Shown here: positions 8,881 to 18,076 of the stretch, one piece after another | Numbering within the stretch: position 1 is the first letter of the stretch | How the letters are laid out: each line of letters begins with the position of its first letter | From: Hyphomicrobiales bacterium | GTDB taxonomy: Bacteria > Pseudomonadota > Alphaproteobacteria > Rhizobiales > Beijerinckiaceae | Direction: 5' to 3' | Assembly (NCBI GenBank): GCA_900466745.1 | Contig: UBNE01000009.1 | Coordinates: 124,001-188,000 of the forward strand | DNA: 64,000 nt | Notes under the pieces: model-generated | What the model was told of the DNA's origin: nothing | Seen by the model: only the letters and a program-made list of their open reading frames with translations | Databases searched by the model: none | Position numbers and translations under genes: made by a program

Positions 8881-8901
8881 CTTCTCCCCTCGGGGGAGAA
8901 G
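8881..8901. terminator. Hairpin between convergent genes
   Basis: CTTCTCCCC and GGGGAGAAG pair perfectly (9 bp) around a three-base loop. The hairpin sits in the 49-base gap between the ends of the rightward PLP-enzyme gene and the leftward DUF1028 gene. There is no T run, so a bidirectional terminator is likely but not certain. The sequence also resembles a short dispersed element common in related genomes. Confidence 0.45.
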
Positions 8902-8905
8902 GGCG

Positions 8906-9631
8906 CTATTCCGGATGTCGCGCGTTCCACGCCGCGGCATATTCCGCACAGAGCCGGTCGAGCTCGGCCCGGTCGGTGACGCCGGCCGGACGGCTGCGCG
9001 AGGGCGAGGCCTGCTGGAAGGGCACCGCGCGCTGATGCGCGACGCGCCAGAGCCGGCGCAGTTCCGCGAGCGGGTCGGCATGGTCGTCGACGCGGATGTC
9101 GAGGCTCGGCACCGGCTCGCCGCTCCAGATCCGGATCGCGGCGGATTGCCTGCCGCGCTTGTCGCCGCCGGCCTTCTCGCCCGCTTCGAGCGCGACCAGC
9201 AGGCGCTCGTCGAAATCGAGAGCCGAGGCGGCGATATAGGCCTTGAGCGTCTCCTGCACGACCTCGGGACCGGCCAGCATATTGCCGGCCACCGAGACCT
9301 GCGGCCCGTCCACGGCGCCGCACCAGTCGATGCAGGCCGCGCCCGTATGGGCGGCGATCTTGCCGTCGCGGTCGATGACATGGAGCTGGCGATGGGCGCG
9401 GCCCTCGTCGGCGGCCGTCAGGGTGGCGACGATCTCGACGGCCGAGCGCCCTTCCTGCAGCAGCCTCAGCCCGTCGATCCCGTAGAGCGGATTGGCGAAG
9501 GCCTGCGTCGCGATCGCCCCGACACGCCCGCCGCCATAGGGCACGCGGGCGCCGACGGCGAAGGCGCAGGTCGAGACGGCGACGCCATAGGCGCCGGTCG
9601 CGGCGTCGCGGGCGACGATGGACCAGGTCAT
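8906..9631 (-). CDS. DUF1028 domain-containing protein
   Basis: A 241-residue protein matching the DUF1028 family along its length. It begins MTWSIVARDAATGAYGVAVST, continues with VGAIATQAFANPLYG, and has the conserved GKIAAHTGAACIDWCG and VSVAGNMLAG segments; the last 30 residues are more variable. The family has an Ntn-hydrolase-like appearance and often sits beside peptide or amino-acid catabolic genes, but its reaction is not established. It is convergent with the PLP-enzyme gene and lies downstream of a gamma-glutamyltransferase transcribed in the same direction, with a repeat element between them. Confidence 0.85.
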   Translation of the reverse strand: MTWSIVARDAATGAYGVAVSTCAFAVGARVPYGGGRVGAIATQAFANPLYGIDGLRLLQEGRSAVEIVATLTAADEGRAHRQLHVIDRDGKIAAHTGAACIDWCGAVDGPQVSVAGNMLAGPEVVQETLKAYIAASALDFDERLLVALEAGEKAGGDKRGRQSAAIRIWSGEPVPSLDIRVDDHADPLAELRRLWRVAHQRAVPFQQASPSRSRPAGVTDRAELDRLCAEYAAAWNARHPE

Positions 9632-9670
9632 ATGGAATTCCTCGTTATACGGTCGATCTCAATCTTTCCG

Positions 9671-9773
9671 CGTCATCCCGGACAAGCCGCGGGAGCGACG
9701 CCGATCCGGGATCCATGCCTGACCCGTTCCGGCATGGATCCCGGGTCTGCGCTTCGCTCCGCCCGGGATGACG
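9671..9773. repeat. Palindromic repeat, family B (GTCATCCCGG type)
   Basis: Inverted repeat of about 103 bases. The outer arms are CGTCATCCCG (9671-9680) and CGGGATGACG (9764-9773). Inner arms read GGGATCCATGCC and GGCATGGATCCC. It lies between the gamma-glutamyltransferase and DUF1028 genes. A second copy of the same family is at 49180-49277, and a fragment is near 27670-27685. It can form a long hairpin in the mRNA. Confidence 0.85.
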
Positions 9774-9794
9774 GCGGAGAGGGACGAACGAAAA

Positions 9795-11594
9795 TCAGCG
9801 GCCGGCAGCATAGGCCTGCATCAGACGCGGCGTCGCGGCGGCGCGCAAGAGGCCGTTGCCGTCGCGCTCCGCCGCGGTGAGCCGGCCGACGGTCCAGGCC
9901 GGAGCCTTCTCGACCACGTGGCCGCGGCGCGTGAGCTCGGCCAGTGCAGCAGCGCCGATGCTCTCCTCGATCATCAGATGCCCCGGCCGCGAGCCGCGCG
10001 GGTAGAAGGAGGAGGGGAAATGCTGGGTGTGGAACAGCGGCAGGTCGATCGCCTCCTGCAAATTGAGCCCGTGATGGACCCGGCGCAGGAACAGCCCGAG
10101 CTGCCACTGCTCCTGCTGGTCGCCACCCGGCGTGCCGAAGGCGAGGCGCGGCTCGCCCCGTTCGAAGGCGATCGACGGCGTCAGGGTCGTGCGCGGACGC
10201 TTGCCCGGCGCGAGCGAGGCCGGCAGGCCCTCTTCCAGCCAGAACATCTGCGCCCGCGAGTTGAGCGGGAAACCGAGCTCCGGGATGACCGGCGAGGATT
10301 GCAGCCAGCCGCCCGAGGGCGTGGCCGCGATCATGTTGCCCCATTTGTCGATGACGTCGATATGGACGGTGTCGCCCTTGCGCCCGGCCGCGACCATCGA
10401 GGCCATGGTCGGCTCGCCCACGGCGGCACTGGTCTCTCCCGGTTGGGCGATGGCGCCGAGCGCCTTCAGCGCATGTGCCACCTGCGCCTCGAAGCCCGGC
10501 ACGATGCCGGGGCGCAGCTCCAGCGAGGCGCGTTCGCCGATCAGGCTGCGCCGCCCCGCGGCGTAGTCCTCTGAGAGCAGCGTGGCGAGCGGCACCTTCA
10601 CGAAATCCGGGTCGCCGTAATAGGCCTCGCGGTCGGCGAAGGCGAGCTTCATCGCCTCGACGATGGAGTGCACGAATTCCGGGCTCGCCGGGCCCATGCT
10701 TCCGAGGTCGATGCCTTCGAGGATCTTCAGCGTCTGCAGGAAGACCGGGCCCTGGCCCCAGGGACCGATCTTGAAGACCTCCCAGTCGTGATAGGTCGCC
10801 GAAGCCGGCGTCTCGTAGGCGGGCTGCCAGCGCGCCATGTCGTCGGCGGTGAGCAGGCCCTTGTTGCGCCGGCCGGAGGAATCCATCGCCTCTGTGCTGC
10901 GGCAGAAGCGGTCCATCGCCTCGGCGACGAAGCCCTTGTACCAGGCGTCGTAGGCGGCCCGGATCTGCTCCTGACGGTCGGAGCCGGCGGCCTCCGCCTC
11001 GTCGAGGATCCGGCGGTAGGTCGCGGCCGCCGCCTTGTTGGCGAAGAGCTTGCGCGCCTCCGGCACATTGCCGCCGGGCAGATAGACCGCGCCGGAGGTC
11101 GGCCACTCATGGGTGAAAAGGTCGGTCAGCTCGCGGATCGAATCCGAGACGCGCGGCAGCATCGGGTGGCCGTTCTCGAAATAGCCGATCGCGGGTTCCA
11201 GCACCTCGCGCAGCCTGAGCCGGCCATGGTCGCGCAGCAGCGTCATCCAGCCGCCGAAGGCGCCGGGCACCACGGTCGCGAGCAGGCCCGAGCCGGGAAT
11301 CATGTCGAGCCCGAGCGCCTTGTAGGCGGCGATGGTGGCGGCCTGCGGCGCCGGCCCCTGGGCGCAGAGAACCTCGACCTTCTTCGTCTGCGCCGAATAG
11401 AACACGGCGGGCATGTCGCCGGCCGGGCCGACGAGATGGGGCTCCACCACCTGGAGCACGAAGGCGGCCGCCGCGCAGGCGTCGAAGGCGTTGCCGCCCT
11501 TCTCGAGCATCGCCATGCCGGAAGCGGTGGCGAGCCAGTGCGTCGAGGTCACGACGCCGAAGGTGCCGAGGATTTCGGGGCGGGTGGTGAACAT
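9795..11594 (-). CDS. Gamma-glutamyltransferase family protein
   Basis: A 599-residue Ntn-hydrolase precursor that transfers or hydrolyses gamma-glutamyl groups. The likely nucleophile after self-cleavage is Thr409 in KGDTVHIDVIDKWGNM, so the large and small subunits would be about 408 and 191 residues. N-terminal EKGGNAFDACAAAAFVLQVVEPHLVG is the conserved donor-site region. PSGGWLQSS and GTPGGDQQEQWQLG are small-subunit motifs. There is no clear signal peptide, so a cytoplasmic location is possible. Paralogues of this kind also act as glutaryl-7-ACA acylases or on other amides. It is leftward, next to DUF1028 and divergent from the sugar-kinase-like gene. Confidence 0.9.
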   Translation of the reverse strand: MFTTRPEILGTFGVVTSTHWLATASGMAMLEKGGNAFDACAAAAFVLQVVEPHLVGPAGDMPAVFYSAQTKKVEVLCAQGPAPQAATIAAYKALGLDMIPGSGLLATVVPGAFGGWMTLLRDHGRLRLREVLEPAIGYFENGHPMLPRVSDSIRELTDLFTHEWPTSGAVYLPGGNVPEARKLFANKAAAATYRRILDEAEAAGSDRQEQIRAAYDAWYKGFVAEAMDRFCRSTEAMDSSGRRNKGLLTADDMARWQPAYETPASATYHDWEVFKIGPWGQGPVFLQTLKILEGIDLGSMGPASPEFVHSIVEAMKLAFADREAYYGDPDFVKVPLATLLSEDYAAGRRSLIGERASLELRPGIVPGFEAQVAHALKALGAIAQPGETSAAVGEPTMASMVAAGRKGDTVHIDVIDKWGNMIAATPSGGWLQSSPVIPELGFPLNSRAQMFWLEEGLPASLAPGKRPRTTLTPSIAFERGEPRLAFGTPGGDQQEQWQLGLFLRRVHHGLNLQEAIDLPLFHTQHFPSSFYPRGSRPGHLMIEESIGAAALAELTRRGHVVEKAPAWTVGRLTAAERDGNGLLRAAATPRLMQAYAAGR

Positions 11595-11776
11595 GGGCTA
11601 TTCCTGTGGCGATGCAGCAGCCTGCCTCATATCGATCGCGGCGTCGATGCGGGGACATCGCTTCGCGCATGCGGCTCCTGCGTGTGGCGCCCGGCGGGCG
11701 GCATCGCCATGCCCGGTTCATCTGTCTAAAAGACCGCATGGTCCGCTTGCGTTGCCGGGCGGGGAAGGAGGACGCG

Positions 11777-13042
11777 ATGCTTCTGGGTGTGATTGCCGAC
11801 GATATGACGGGTGCGACCGATGTCGCGCTGATGCTGAACCGGGCCGGGATGCGTACGGTGCAGGTCATCGGCGTGCCGGCGCCCGGCGCGGCCCTGCCCG
11901 AGGCGGATGCGGTGGTCGTCGCGCTGAAGTCGCGCACCAACCCGGTCGCCGAGGCGGTCGCCGATTCGCTCGCGGCCTGCGAGGCGCTGCTGGCGGCGGG
12001 CGCCCGCCAGATCCTGTTCAAATACTGCTCCACCTTCGATTCCACCGCGGAAGGCAATATCGGCCCGGTGGCGAACGCGCTGATGCGGCGGCTCGGCGCG
12101 AAGCTCGCCATCGTCTGCCCGGCCTTTCCCGCCAATGGCCGCTCGATCTATCAGGGCTATCTCTTCGTCGGCGCCGTGCCGCTGCACGAGAGCTCGATGA
12201 AGGACCACCCGCTGACGCCGATGCGGGATTCGAACCTGATGCGGCTGATGGCGGCGCAGGCCGGGACCGAGGTCGGCCTCGTCGATTACACGACCGTGCT
12301 CGCCGGCCCCGCCGCGGTGAAGGCGCGGCTGGCGAAGCTGGAGGCCGACGGCGTTCGTTACGCGGTGACCGACGCCCTCACCAACGAGGACCTGATGACG
12401 CTCGGCCATGCCGTGTCCGAGCAGGTCCTGCTGACCGGCGGCTCCGGCATCGCGATGGGCCTGCCGCAGAATTTCCGCCGCGCCGGCCTGCTGCCCGAGC
12501 GCCCCGGGCCGCAGGACATCCAGGCGCCGGCCGGCCGCGCCGGCATCATCTCGGGCAGTTGCTCGACGGCGACGCGCGGGCAGATCAAGGCGGCGCTGGA
12601 AGCCGGCTATCCGGCGCTCAAGGTCGATCCCTTCGCCCTGGTCGAGGGGCGCCAGGACGCCGCCGGGCTCGCCGCCTGGGCGCTGGCGCAGCCGGCGGAC
12701 AAGCCCTTCCTGCTCTATTCGAGCGACGATCCGGCCGAGGTCGCGGCGGTGCAGGACAAGCTCGGCCGCGAGAAGGCCGGCGGCATCGTCGAGCACGCCT
12801 TCGCCGAGGCGGCGCGGCTTCTGGCGGAGGGCGGCGTCACGCGCCTCCTGGTCGCGGGCGGCGAAACCTCGGGCGCGACGGTGCTCGGCCTCGGCGTCCG
12901 CACGCTGGAGATCGGCCCCGAGATCGACCCGGGCGTGCCCTGGACCCGCGTCGTCGACGGGCCGGAGATGGTTGTCGCGCTCAAATCCGGCAATTTCGGC
13001 GCGCCCGACTTCTTCCTGAAGGCCTGGAGCCTGTTGCGCTGA
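11777..13042 (+). CDS. Four-carbon acid sugar kinase family protein (OtnK/DUF1537)
   Basis: A 421-residue member of the OtnK-like family, ATP-dependent kinases of acid sugars such as 3-oxo-tetronate. The N-terminal domain opens with LLGVIADDMTGATDVA, the family's substrate-site motif, and has KYCSTFDSTAEGNIGP near residue 80. The C-terminal nucleotide-binding domain contains IISGSCSTATRGQI and LLVAGGETSGATVLGLG. ATG 11777 has a strong GGAAGGAG site. The aldolase and dehydrogenase partners usually next to this kinase are absent here, so the pathway cannot be assigned from context. Confidence 0.88.
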   Translation: MLLGVIADDMTGATDVALMLNRAGMRTVQVIGVPAPGAALPEADAVVVALKSRTNPVAEAVADSLAACEALLAAGARQILFKYCSTFDSTAEGNIGPVANALMRRLGAKLAIVCPAFPANGRSIYQGYLFVGAVPLHESSMKDHPLTPMRDSNLMRLMAAQAGTEVGLVDYTTVLAGPAAVKARLAKLEADGVRYAVTDALTNEDLMTLGHAVSEQVLLTGGSGIAMGLPQNFRRAGLLPERPGPQDIQAPAGRAGIISGSCSTATRGQIKAALEAGYPALKVDPFALVEGRQDAAGLAAWALAQPADKPFLLYSSDDPAEVAAVQDKLGREKAGGIVEHAFAEAARLLAEGGVTRLLVAGGETSGATVLGLGVRTLEIGPEIDPGVPWTRVVDGPEMVVALKSGNFGAPDFFLKAWSLLR

Positions 13043-13101
13043 GCCGCGGTTTGCCGCGGGCGAAACTCGTATAGGATCGCGGTGCAACTCAAGGAGCCCG
13101 C

Positions 13102-14436
13102 ATGGATATGGCGTTTCTCGGCGAACTCCTAACGAATGTCGCCGATCGCGGCCGCGCGCTGATCGGCATGGAGCGCTTTCTCGGCAAGGGCGCCCGGCCG
13201 ATCGACCGGCTCTGCGAGGACCTGCTTTCCGGCAAGGGCGAGGCCTCGGGCATGGCGCTGGCCCAGGCCGTGCTGGAAGCCTGGCAGCGGCTCGACAAGC
13301 CGGGCCGGCTCGCCTTCTTCACCGTTCTGATGGAGCGCTTCGGCCCGGATGCCGAAAGGCTCGACGCCGCCGTCGAGCGCTACCGCGAAACGGGGGACGC
13401 GGCTGCCGTCGCGGCGCTGCATCTCGCCTCCGAGCCGCGCCGGCAGGAGCTGTTCCGCCGGCTCAACCTCGCGCCGGAAGGCACGCATGTGCTGGTGCAG
13501 ATGCGCGAGGCGCTGTTCGAGGCGATGGAGGCGGAACCGGCGCTCAAGGCGGTCGACGCCGATTTCCGCCACCTCTTCGGCTCCTGGTTCAACCGCGGCT
13601 TCCTGGTGCTGCGGCGCATCGACTGGCGCACCCCGGCGAACGTGCTCGAGAAGATCATCCGCTACGAGGCGGTGCACGAGATCCAGGGCTGGGACGATCT
13701 GCGCCGGCGCCTGGAGCCCCCCGACCGGCGCTGCTTCGCCTTCTTCCATCCCCAGCTCGTCGACGAGCCGCTGATCTTCGTCGAGGTGGCGCTGACCACC
13801 GCGATCCCGCGCTCGATCGGCGAATTGCTGGAGCCCGAGCGCGAGGCCCTGCCGGCGCAGCAGGCGACGACGGCGGTGTTCTACTCGATCTCGAACTGCC
13901 AGGAGGGCCTGCGCGGCATCTCCTTCGGCAATTTCCTGATCAAGCAGGTCGCCGAGGACCTGAAGCGCGAATTGCCGGGGCTCGACACCTTCGTCACGCT
14001 CTCGCCGCTGCCGGGCTTCGCCCGCTGGCTCGCCGCGGTCGCGGCCGATCCGGGCGCCCTGAACCTGAGCAACGAGGAGCGCGCGGAGCTCGCCCGCCCG
14101 GCCGGCGAGACGATCTCGCTCGAGGAGGCGGCGAGGGCCGCCCGCGACAAGCTGCTCGGCCAGATGGCGGCGCAATATCTGCTGCGGGCGCGCAGCGCCT
14201 CCGGCCGGGTGGTCGATCCGGTGGCGCGCTTCCATCTCGGCAACGGGGCGCGGCTGGAGCGGATCAATGTCGGCGGCAACCTGTCGGCGCGGGGCCTGCG
14301 CGAATCGCATGGCGTGATGGTGAACTACCGCTACGACCTCGGCGACATCGAGACCAATCACGAGGCCTTCGCCACGCGCAACACGGTCGTGGCCTCGTCG
14401 CAGGTGCGCAAGCTGCTGCGGCCGGTCGCGAACTGA
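13102..14436 (+). CDS. matA: Malonyl-CoA decarboxylase
   Basis: A 444-residue enzyme converting malonyl-CoA to acetyl-CoA and CO2. It has the helical N-terminal domain followed by the GNAT-like catalytic domain. By comparison with the human enzyme, the catalytic Ser is in FYSISNCQEGLRG (residue 262 or 264) and the catalytic His is His378 in FHLGNGARLERIN. LDTFVTLSPLPGFARWL is also conserved. An AAGGAG precedes ATG 13102. It lies 29 bases upstream of the malonyl-CoA ligase gene, the usual matA-matB order for malonate use. No malonate transporter is seen. Confidence 0.94.
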   Translation: MDMAFLGELLTNVADRGRALIGMERFLGKGARPIDRLCEDLLSGKGEASGMALAQAVLEAWQRLDKPGRLAFFTVLMERFGPDAERLDAAVERYRETGDAAAVAALHLASEPRRQELFRRLNLAPEGTHVLVQMREALFEAMEAEPALKAVDADFRHLFGSWFNRGFLVLRRIDWRTPANVLEKIIRYEAVHEIQGWDDLRRRLEPPDRRCFAFFHPQLVDEPLIFVEVALTTAIPRSIGELLEPEREALPAQQATTAVFYSISNCQEGLRGISFGNFLIKQVAEDLKRELPGLDTFVTLSPLPGFARWLAAVAADPGALNLSNEERAELARPAGETISLEEAARAARDKLLGQMAAQYLLRARSASGRVVDPVARFHLGNGARLERINVGGNLSARGLRESHGVMVNYRYDLGDIETNHEAFATRNTVVASSQVRKLLRPVAN

Positions 14437-14465
14437 GACGGAAACGCCTGAAAGGACCCGAAAAC

Positions 14466-15995
14466 ATGGGCAACCACCTGTTCGACCTGATCCGCTCGCG
14501 CATGCCGGCGCCGGAGGCGCGGTTCGCGCTGCTCGATGACGGGCGCCAGTACAGCTATCGCGACGTGCTCGACGCTTCCGCCCGCTTCGCCAACGCGCTG
14601 GCGGCGCTCGGCGTGAAGCCGGGGGACCGCGTCGCGGTGCAGGTGGAGAAGAGCATCGAGGCGCTGATGCTCTATCTCGGCGCGGTGAGGGCGGGCGCGA
14701 TCTTCCTGCCGCTGAATTCGGCCTATACCCCGGCCGAGATCGCGTATTTCCTCGGGGATGCCGAGCCCGCCGTCTTCGTCTGCGACCCGGCCAAGGCCGA
14801 CGCGCTGCGCCCCCATGCGGAAAAGGCCGGCGCCAGGCTGGAGACGCTCGGCGTCGGCCATGGCAGCCTGCGCGACAAGGCCGAGGCGGCCTCGGCCAGC
14901 TTCGCGGATGTCGCGCGCGGGCCGGACGATCTCGCCGCCATCCTCTATACCTCCGGCACGACGGGCCGGTCGAAGGGGGCGATGCTCAGCCATGACAACC
15001 TGTCGTCCAATTCGCTGACGCTGGTTGACTACTGGCGCTTCACCCGCGACGACGTGCTGCTGCACGCCCTGCCGATCTTCCACACCCACGGCCTCTTTGT
15101 CGCGACCAATGTCGTGCTGTTCTCCGGCGCCTCGATGATCCTGCTGCCGAAATTCGATCCGGAGCAGATCTTCCGATACCTGCCGGAGGCGACCAGCATG
15201 ATGGGCGTGCCGACCTTCTATGTGCGGCTCCTGCAGGATCAAAGACTGACACCTGCATCGACCAAGCATATGCGCCTCTTCGTCTCCGGCTCGGCGCCGC
15301 TCCTGGCCGAGACGCATCGCGAATGGCGCGAGCGCACCGGCCACGCCATCCTCGAGCGCTACGGCATGACCGAGACCAACATGAACACCTCGAACCCCTA
15401 TGACGGGGACAGGGTCGCCGGCACGGTCGGCTTCCCGCTGCCCGGCGTCTCGGCGCGCGTCGTCGATCCCGAGACCGGCAAGCCGCTGGCGGCCGAGGAG
15501 ATCGGCATGATCGAGGTCAAGGGGCCGAACGTCTTCAAGGGCTACTGGCGCAATCCCGAGAAGACCGCGGCCGAGTTCCGCCCGGACGGCTTCTTCATCA
15601 CCGGCGATCTCGGCAAGATCGATCGCGCCGGCTATGTCCACATCGTCGGGCGCGGCAAGGACCTGATCATCACCGGCGGCTACAACGTCTATCCGAAGGA
15701 GGTCGAGACCGAGATCGACGAGATGCCGGGCGTGATCGAGAGCGCCGTCATCGGCGTGCCGCATCCGGATTTCGGCGAGGGCGTCACCGCGGTCGTGGTC
15801 TGCCGGCCCGGCGCGGAGATCACGGCGAAGGGCATCGCCGCGGCGCTGGAGCAGCGGCTCGCGAAGTTCAAGCAGCCCAAGCAGGTCTTCATCGTGCCGG
15901 AGCTGCCGCGCAACACCATGGGCAAGGTCCAGAAGAACCTGCTGCGCGAGCAGTACAAGGACATCTACGCCGCGAAGCTGAAGGCGGGCGAGTAG
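14466..15995 (+). CDS. matB: Malonyl-CoA synthetase (malonate-CoA ligase)
   Basis: A 509-residue acyl-adenylate-forming enzyme making malonyl-CoA from malonate, ATP and CoA. It has the P-loop-like [11 protein letters not shown] (about residue 162), the A5 motif [26 protein letters not shown] as the ATP-binding Asp segment, the hinge [20 protein letters not shown] and the catalytic Lys in [32 protein letters not shown] matches the malonyl-CoA synthetase subgroup rather than general acyl-CoA ligases. It follows matA in the same direction. Together they turn malonate into acetyl-CoA. Confidence 0.93.
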   Translation: MGNHLFDLIRSRMPAPEARFALLDDGRQYSYRDVLDASARFANALAALGVKPGDRVAVQVEKSIEALMLYLGAVRAGAIFLPLNSAYTPAEIAYFLGDAEPAVFVCDPAKADALRPHAEKAGARLETLGVGHGSLRDKAEAASASFADVARGPDDLAAILYTSGTTGRSKGAMLSHDNLSSNSLTLVDYWRFTRDDVLLHALPIFHTHGLFVATNVVLFSGASMILLPKFDPEQIFRYLPEATSMMGVPTFYVRLLQDQRLTPASTKHMRLFVSGSAPLLAETHREWRERTGHAILERYGMTETNMNTSNPYDGDRVAGTVGFPLPGVSARVVDPETGKPLAAEEIGMIEVKGPNVFKGYWRNPEKTAAEFRPDGFFITGDLGKIDRAGYVHIVGRGKDLIITGGYNVYPKEVETEIDEMPGVIESAVIGVPHPDFGEGVTAVVVCRPGAEITAKGIAAALEQRLAKFKQPKQVFIVPELPRNTMGKVQKNLLREQYKDIYAAKLKAGE

Positions 15996-16013
15996 GGGCG
16001 CTCGCCGGCATTT

Positions 16014-16039
16014 CCGGGCTGCCCCGGGGCAAGCCCGGG
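16014..16039. terminator. GC-rich hairpin between convergent matB and MBL genes
   Basis: CCGGGCT (16014-16020) and AGCCCGG (16032-16038) pair around an inner palindrome GCCCCGGGGC. The hairpin sits in the 52-base gap between the matB stop and the end of the leftward MBL gene, so it may act in both directions. There is no T tract. It also resembles a half copy of the repeat at 40210-40359. Confidence 0.4.
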
Positions 16040-16047
16040 ACCGGCGG

Positions 16048-16812
16048 TCAGGCCATCGCCGGAACGGGTATGTCCAGCGCCTCGCCATCGGCGGGGATGC
16101 GCAGCCGCCCGCTGTCGATGCCGTGCTCCTTCGCCGCCTTGCGCAGGGCGGCGCGGCTCACCGTGCAATGGTCCAGCGCCTCCATATGGGTCGTGACCAC
16201 GATGGCGCGTGGAAAGGCCTCGGCGAGGGCGAGCGTCTGCGCGATGTCCATGATGATCGGCGTGCCGTCCCAGAGCGCGCCGCCGGAATGGCTGACGATC
16301 ACATCGGGATCGGTCGCCGCGATGGCGTCCCGCAGCGGCGGATAGAGCACGCTGTCGCCGCACCAGTAGAGCGTCGGCTCGCCCGGCGCCTCGAAGCTCA
16401 GCCCCATCACCGGGCCCATCGCTTCCGCCACCGCGCCGGTGCCGTGCCGGGCCGGATGGCGCTTCAGCACGATGGGGCCGAGCCGGAGATAGCAGTCCAC
16501 GGCGGTGACGGCGGCGAAGCCGGCCTCGGCGATCGCCGGCTCCTGGCCGGGCTGGCAGATCACCGGCAGGGTCTTGGGCAGGCGCGCCTTGGCGATGTCG
16601 TCGAAATGGTCGGCATGCAGGTGGGAGACGATCACCGTATCGACGCCGGCGACGATGTCCTCGATCGGCTCGGGCAGCGGCACCATCGGATTCTGCGAGC
16701 GGCCGGTGAAGGAGCGGCGGCTGAGCGGCACCCCGAAATCCGGGTCGATCAGGAAGGTCCTGCCGCCATAATCGAGCTTCAGCGTGGCGTTGCGGAGAAG
16801 TTTGAGCTTCAT
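16048..16812 (-). CDS. MBL-fold metallo-hydrolase (UlaG-like)
   Basis: A 254-residue metallo-beta-lactamase-fold protein. The metal-binding HxHxDH motif is present as [11 protein letters not shown] (about residue 64), with a further His in RHPARHGTG, Asp in [11 protein letters not shown] and His in [11 protein letters not shown]. The short N-terminal [24 protein letters not shown] is typical of UlaG-like members. The start at 16812 is preferred over a longer reading to 16863 because a GGAG lies upstream and the extra residues are not family-like. The substrate is unknown. The FMN-reductase gene lies just upstream on the same strand, so co-transcription from the SoxR-type promoter is possible. 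Confidence 0.85.
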   Translation of the reverse strand: MKLKLLRNATLKLDYGGRTFLIDPDFGVPLSRRSFTGRSQNPMVPLPEPIEDIVAGVDTVIVSHLHADHFDDIAKARLPKTLPVICQPGQEPAIAEAGFAAVTAVDCYLRLGPIVLKRHPARHGTGAVAEAMGPVMGLSFEAPGEPTLYWCGDSVLYPPLRDAIAATDPDVIVSHSGGALWDGTPIIMDIAQTLALAEAFPRAIVVTTHMEALDHCTVSRAALRKAAKEHGIDSGRLRIPADGEALDIPVPAMA

Positions 16813-16911
16813 ATCCGTTCCGGCTCCGTTGCTTGGCTGGGCATTGTTCAGCCCCGCAGGCACGGACGCCAGTTCGGATTTGTGAAGCGCTCCGCACGCT
16901 CGCGTGAGGTA

Positions 16912-17505
16912 TCAGGCCGGAGCGAACTGGCCGTAGGGCACGGTTTGCCGGGCGTTCCGCAGCGCGCTCGCCCACCAGTGAAGCTGCGCCAGCATCGTCG
17001 CCATCGCCTGTTCGGCCCGATCGGCGTCGATCAGCGTGCCCTCGGAGTCGAAGCGGTTCCAGGCGTCGGAGAAGGCGACGCCGTCGCGGATCGGCGCGGC
17101 GTGCAATTCGCCGAAGACGAGCCGGAGCTGCTCGACCGCGCGCAATCCGCCCGAGATGCCGCCATAGGAGACGAAGCCGACCGGCTTGCCGCGCCATTCC
17201 GGGCCGATCGAATCGATCAGGAACTTCAGGATCGCCGGATAGGCGCGGTTGTATTCCGGCGTGACGACGATGAAGCCGTCGGCCCAGTCGATCACCTGCC
17301 GCGCCTCCTCGAGTGCCGGATGGCCGCTGCCGACATGGCGCGGCGGCAGCTCCAGCGTGCCGGGGTCGATGATCGCCAGCTCGAACGGGCCGTCGCCTTC
17401 CACCTGCGAGACCGCCCAGCCGGCGACCTTGTCGCAGAAGCGGCCTTCGCGGCCGCTGCCGTAGATCAGCGCCAGCCTGATCCGGGTGTCGAGCTTCTTG
17501 AGCAT
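16912..17505 (-). CDS. NADPH-dependent FMN reductase family protein
   Basis: A 197-residue flavodoxin-like NAD(P)H:FMN or azo/quinone reductase. The flavin phosphate loop is [18 protein letters not shown] (about residue 14), and the second flavin-contact segment is [21 protein letters not shown] with [15 protein letters not shown] after it. These are hallmarks of the FMN_red family. The start at 17505 has a CGGAGCGG site upstream. The gene diverges from soxR, and its upstream DNA holds a -35, a 19-base spacer filled with a SoxR box, and a -10. It is therefore a likely SoxR target answering redox-cycling compounds. Confidence 0.88.
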   Translation of the reverse strand: MLKKLDTRIRLALIYGSGREGRFCDKVAGWAVSQVEGDGPFELAIIDPGTLELPPRHVGSGHPALEEARQVIDWADGFIVVTPEYNRAYPAILKFLIDSIGPEWRGKPVGFVSYGGISGGLRAVEQLRLVFGELHAAPIRDGVAFSDAWNRFDSEGTLIDADRAEQAMATMLAQLHWWASALRNARQTVPYGQFAPA

Positions 17506-17538
17506 GAATCCGCTCCGGTTTGCATCACGGGAGCAAGG

Positions 17539-17569
17539 CTTATAAAACCTCAAGTAAGGTTGAGGTCAA
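17539..17569 (-). promoter_or_regulatory. SoxR-type promoter of the FMN reductase gene
   Basis: On the minus strand TTGACC (17564-17569) and TATAAG (17539-17544) are separated by exactly 19 bases. Such an over-long spacer is the rule for promoters activated by SoxR/MerR proteins, which untwist the DNA to align the two boxes. The spacer contains most of the palindrome at 17548-17565. The start codon of the reductase lies 34 bases beyond the -10. Confidence 0.8.
17548..17565. promoter_or_regulatory. SoxR box
   Basis: CCTCAAGTAAGGTTGAGG is an 18-base dyad (arms CCTCAA/TTGAGG, extended by A and T on the two sides). The E. coli soxS operator is CCTCAAGTTAACTTGAGG, so only the central four bases differ. 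It sits between soxR and the reductase gene and ends 6 bases before the soxR start, so SoxR probably also represses its own gene by binding here. Confidence 0.85.
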
Positions 17570-17571
17570 GC

Positions 17572-18048
17572 ATGAAGACGGAACGCCCCGGGAAGCCTGC
17601 CGCGAGGCGCCTGCCCTTGGAACTGAGTGTCGGCGAAGTCGCGCGCCGCAGCGGGATCGCCGTCTCGGCGCTGCATTTCTACGAGGCGGAAGGGCTGATC
17701 CGCAGCCACCGCACCGGCGGCAACCAGCGCCGCTACGCGCGCGAGGTGCTGCGCCGGGTCGCGATCATCAAGGTGGCGCAGCGCGCCGGCATTCCGCTGA
17801 AGACGATCGCCGAGGCGTTCCGGGCGCTGCCGCAGGAGCGCACGCCGACCGTGGCGGACTGGACGCGCCTGTCCTCGGCCTGGAAGCTGGAGCTCGACCG
17901 GCGCATCGAGCGGCTGACGCATCTGCGCGACCATCTCACCGGCTGCATCGGCTGCGGCTGCCTCTCGGTGAAGGACTGCCCGCTCCACAACCCCTGGGAC
18001 CGGCTGTCGCAGGAGGGGGCGGGCGCGCGCCTGCTCGATCCCGACTGA
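17572..18048 (+). CDS. soxR: Redox-sensitive transcriptional activator SoxR
   Basis: A 158-residue MerR-family regulator. The winged helix-turn-helix is in [26 protein letters not shown], followed by the dimerisation helix. The [2Fe-2S] motif [12 protein letters not shown] gives Cys125, Cys128, Cys130 and Cys136, i.e. C-x2-C-x-C-x5-C, the defining SoxR arrangement. ATG 17572 follows directly on the SoxR box and has no strong ribosome site. As in other non-enteric bacteria, there is no soxS next door. The divergent FMN reductase is the obvious direct target. Confidence 0.94.
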   Translation: MKTERPGKPAARRLPLELSVGEVARRSGIAVSALHFYEAEGLIRSHRTGGNQRRYAREVLRRVAIIKVAQRAGIPLKTIAEAFRALPQERTPTVADWTRLSSAWKLELDRRIERLTHLRDHLTGCIGCGCLSVKDCPLHNPWDRLSQEGAGARLLDPD

Positions 18049-18076
18049 GCCGGAAGCCGGCGGCGCCGGTCCGGTT

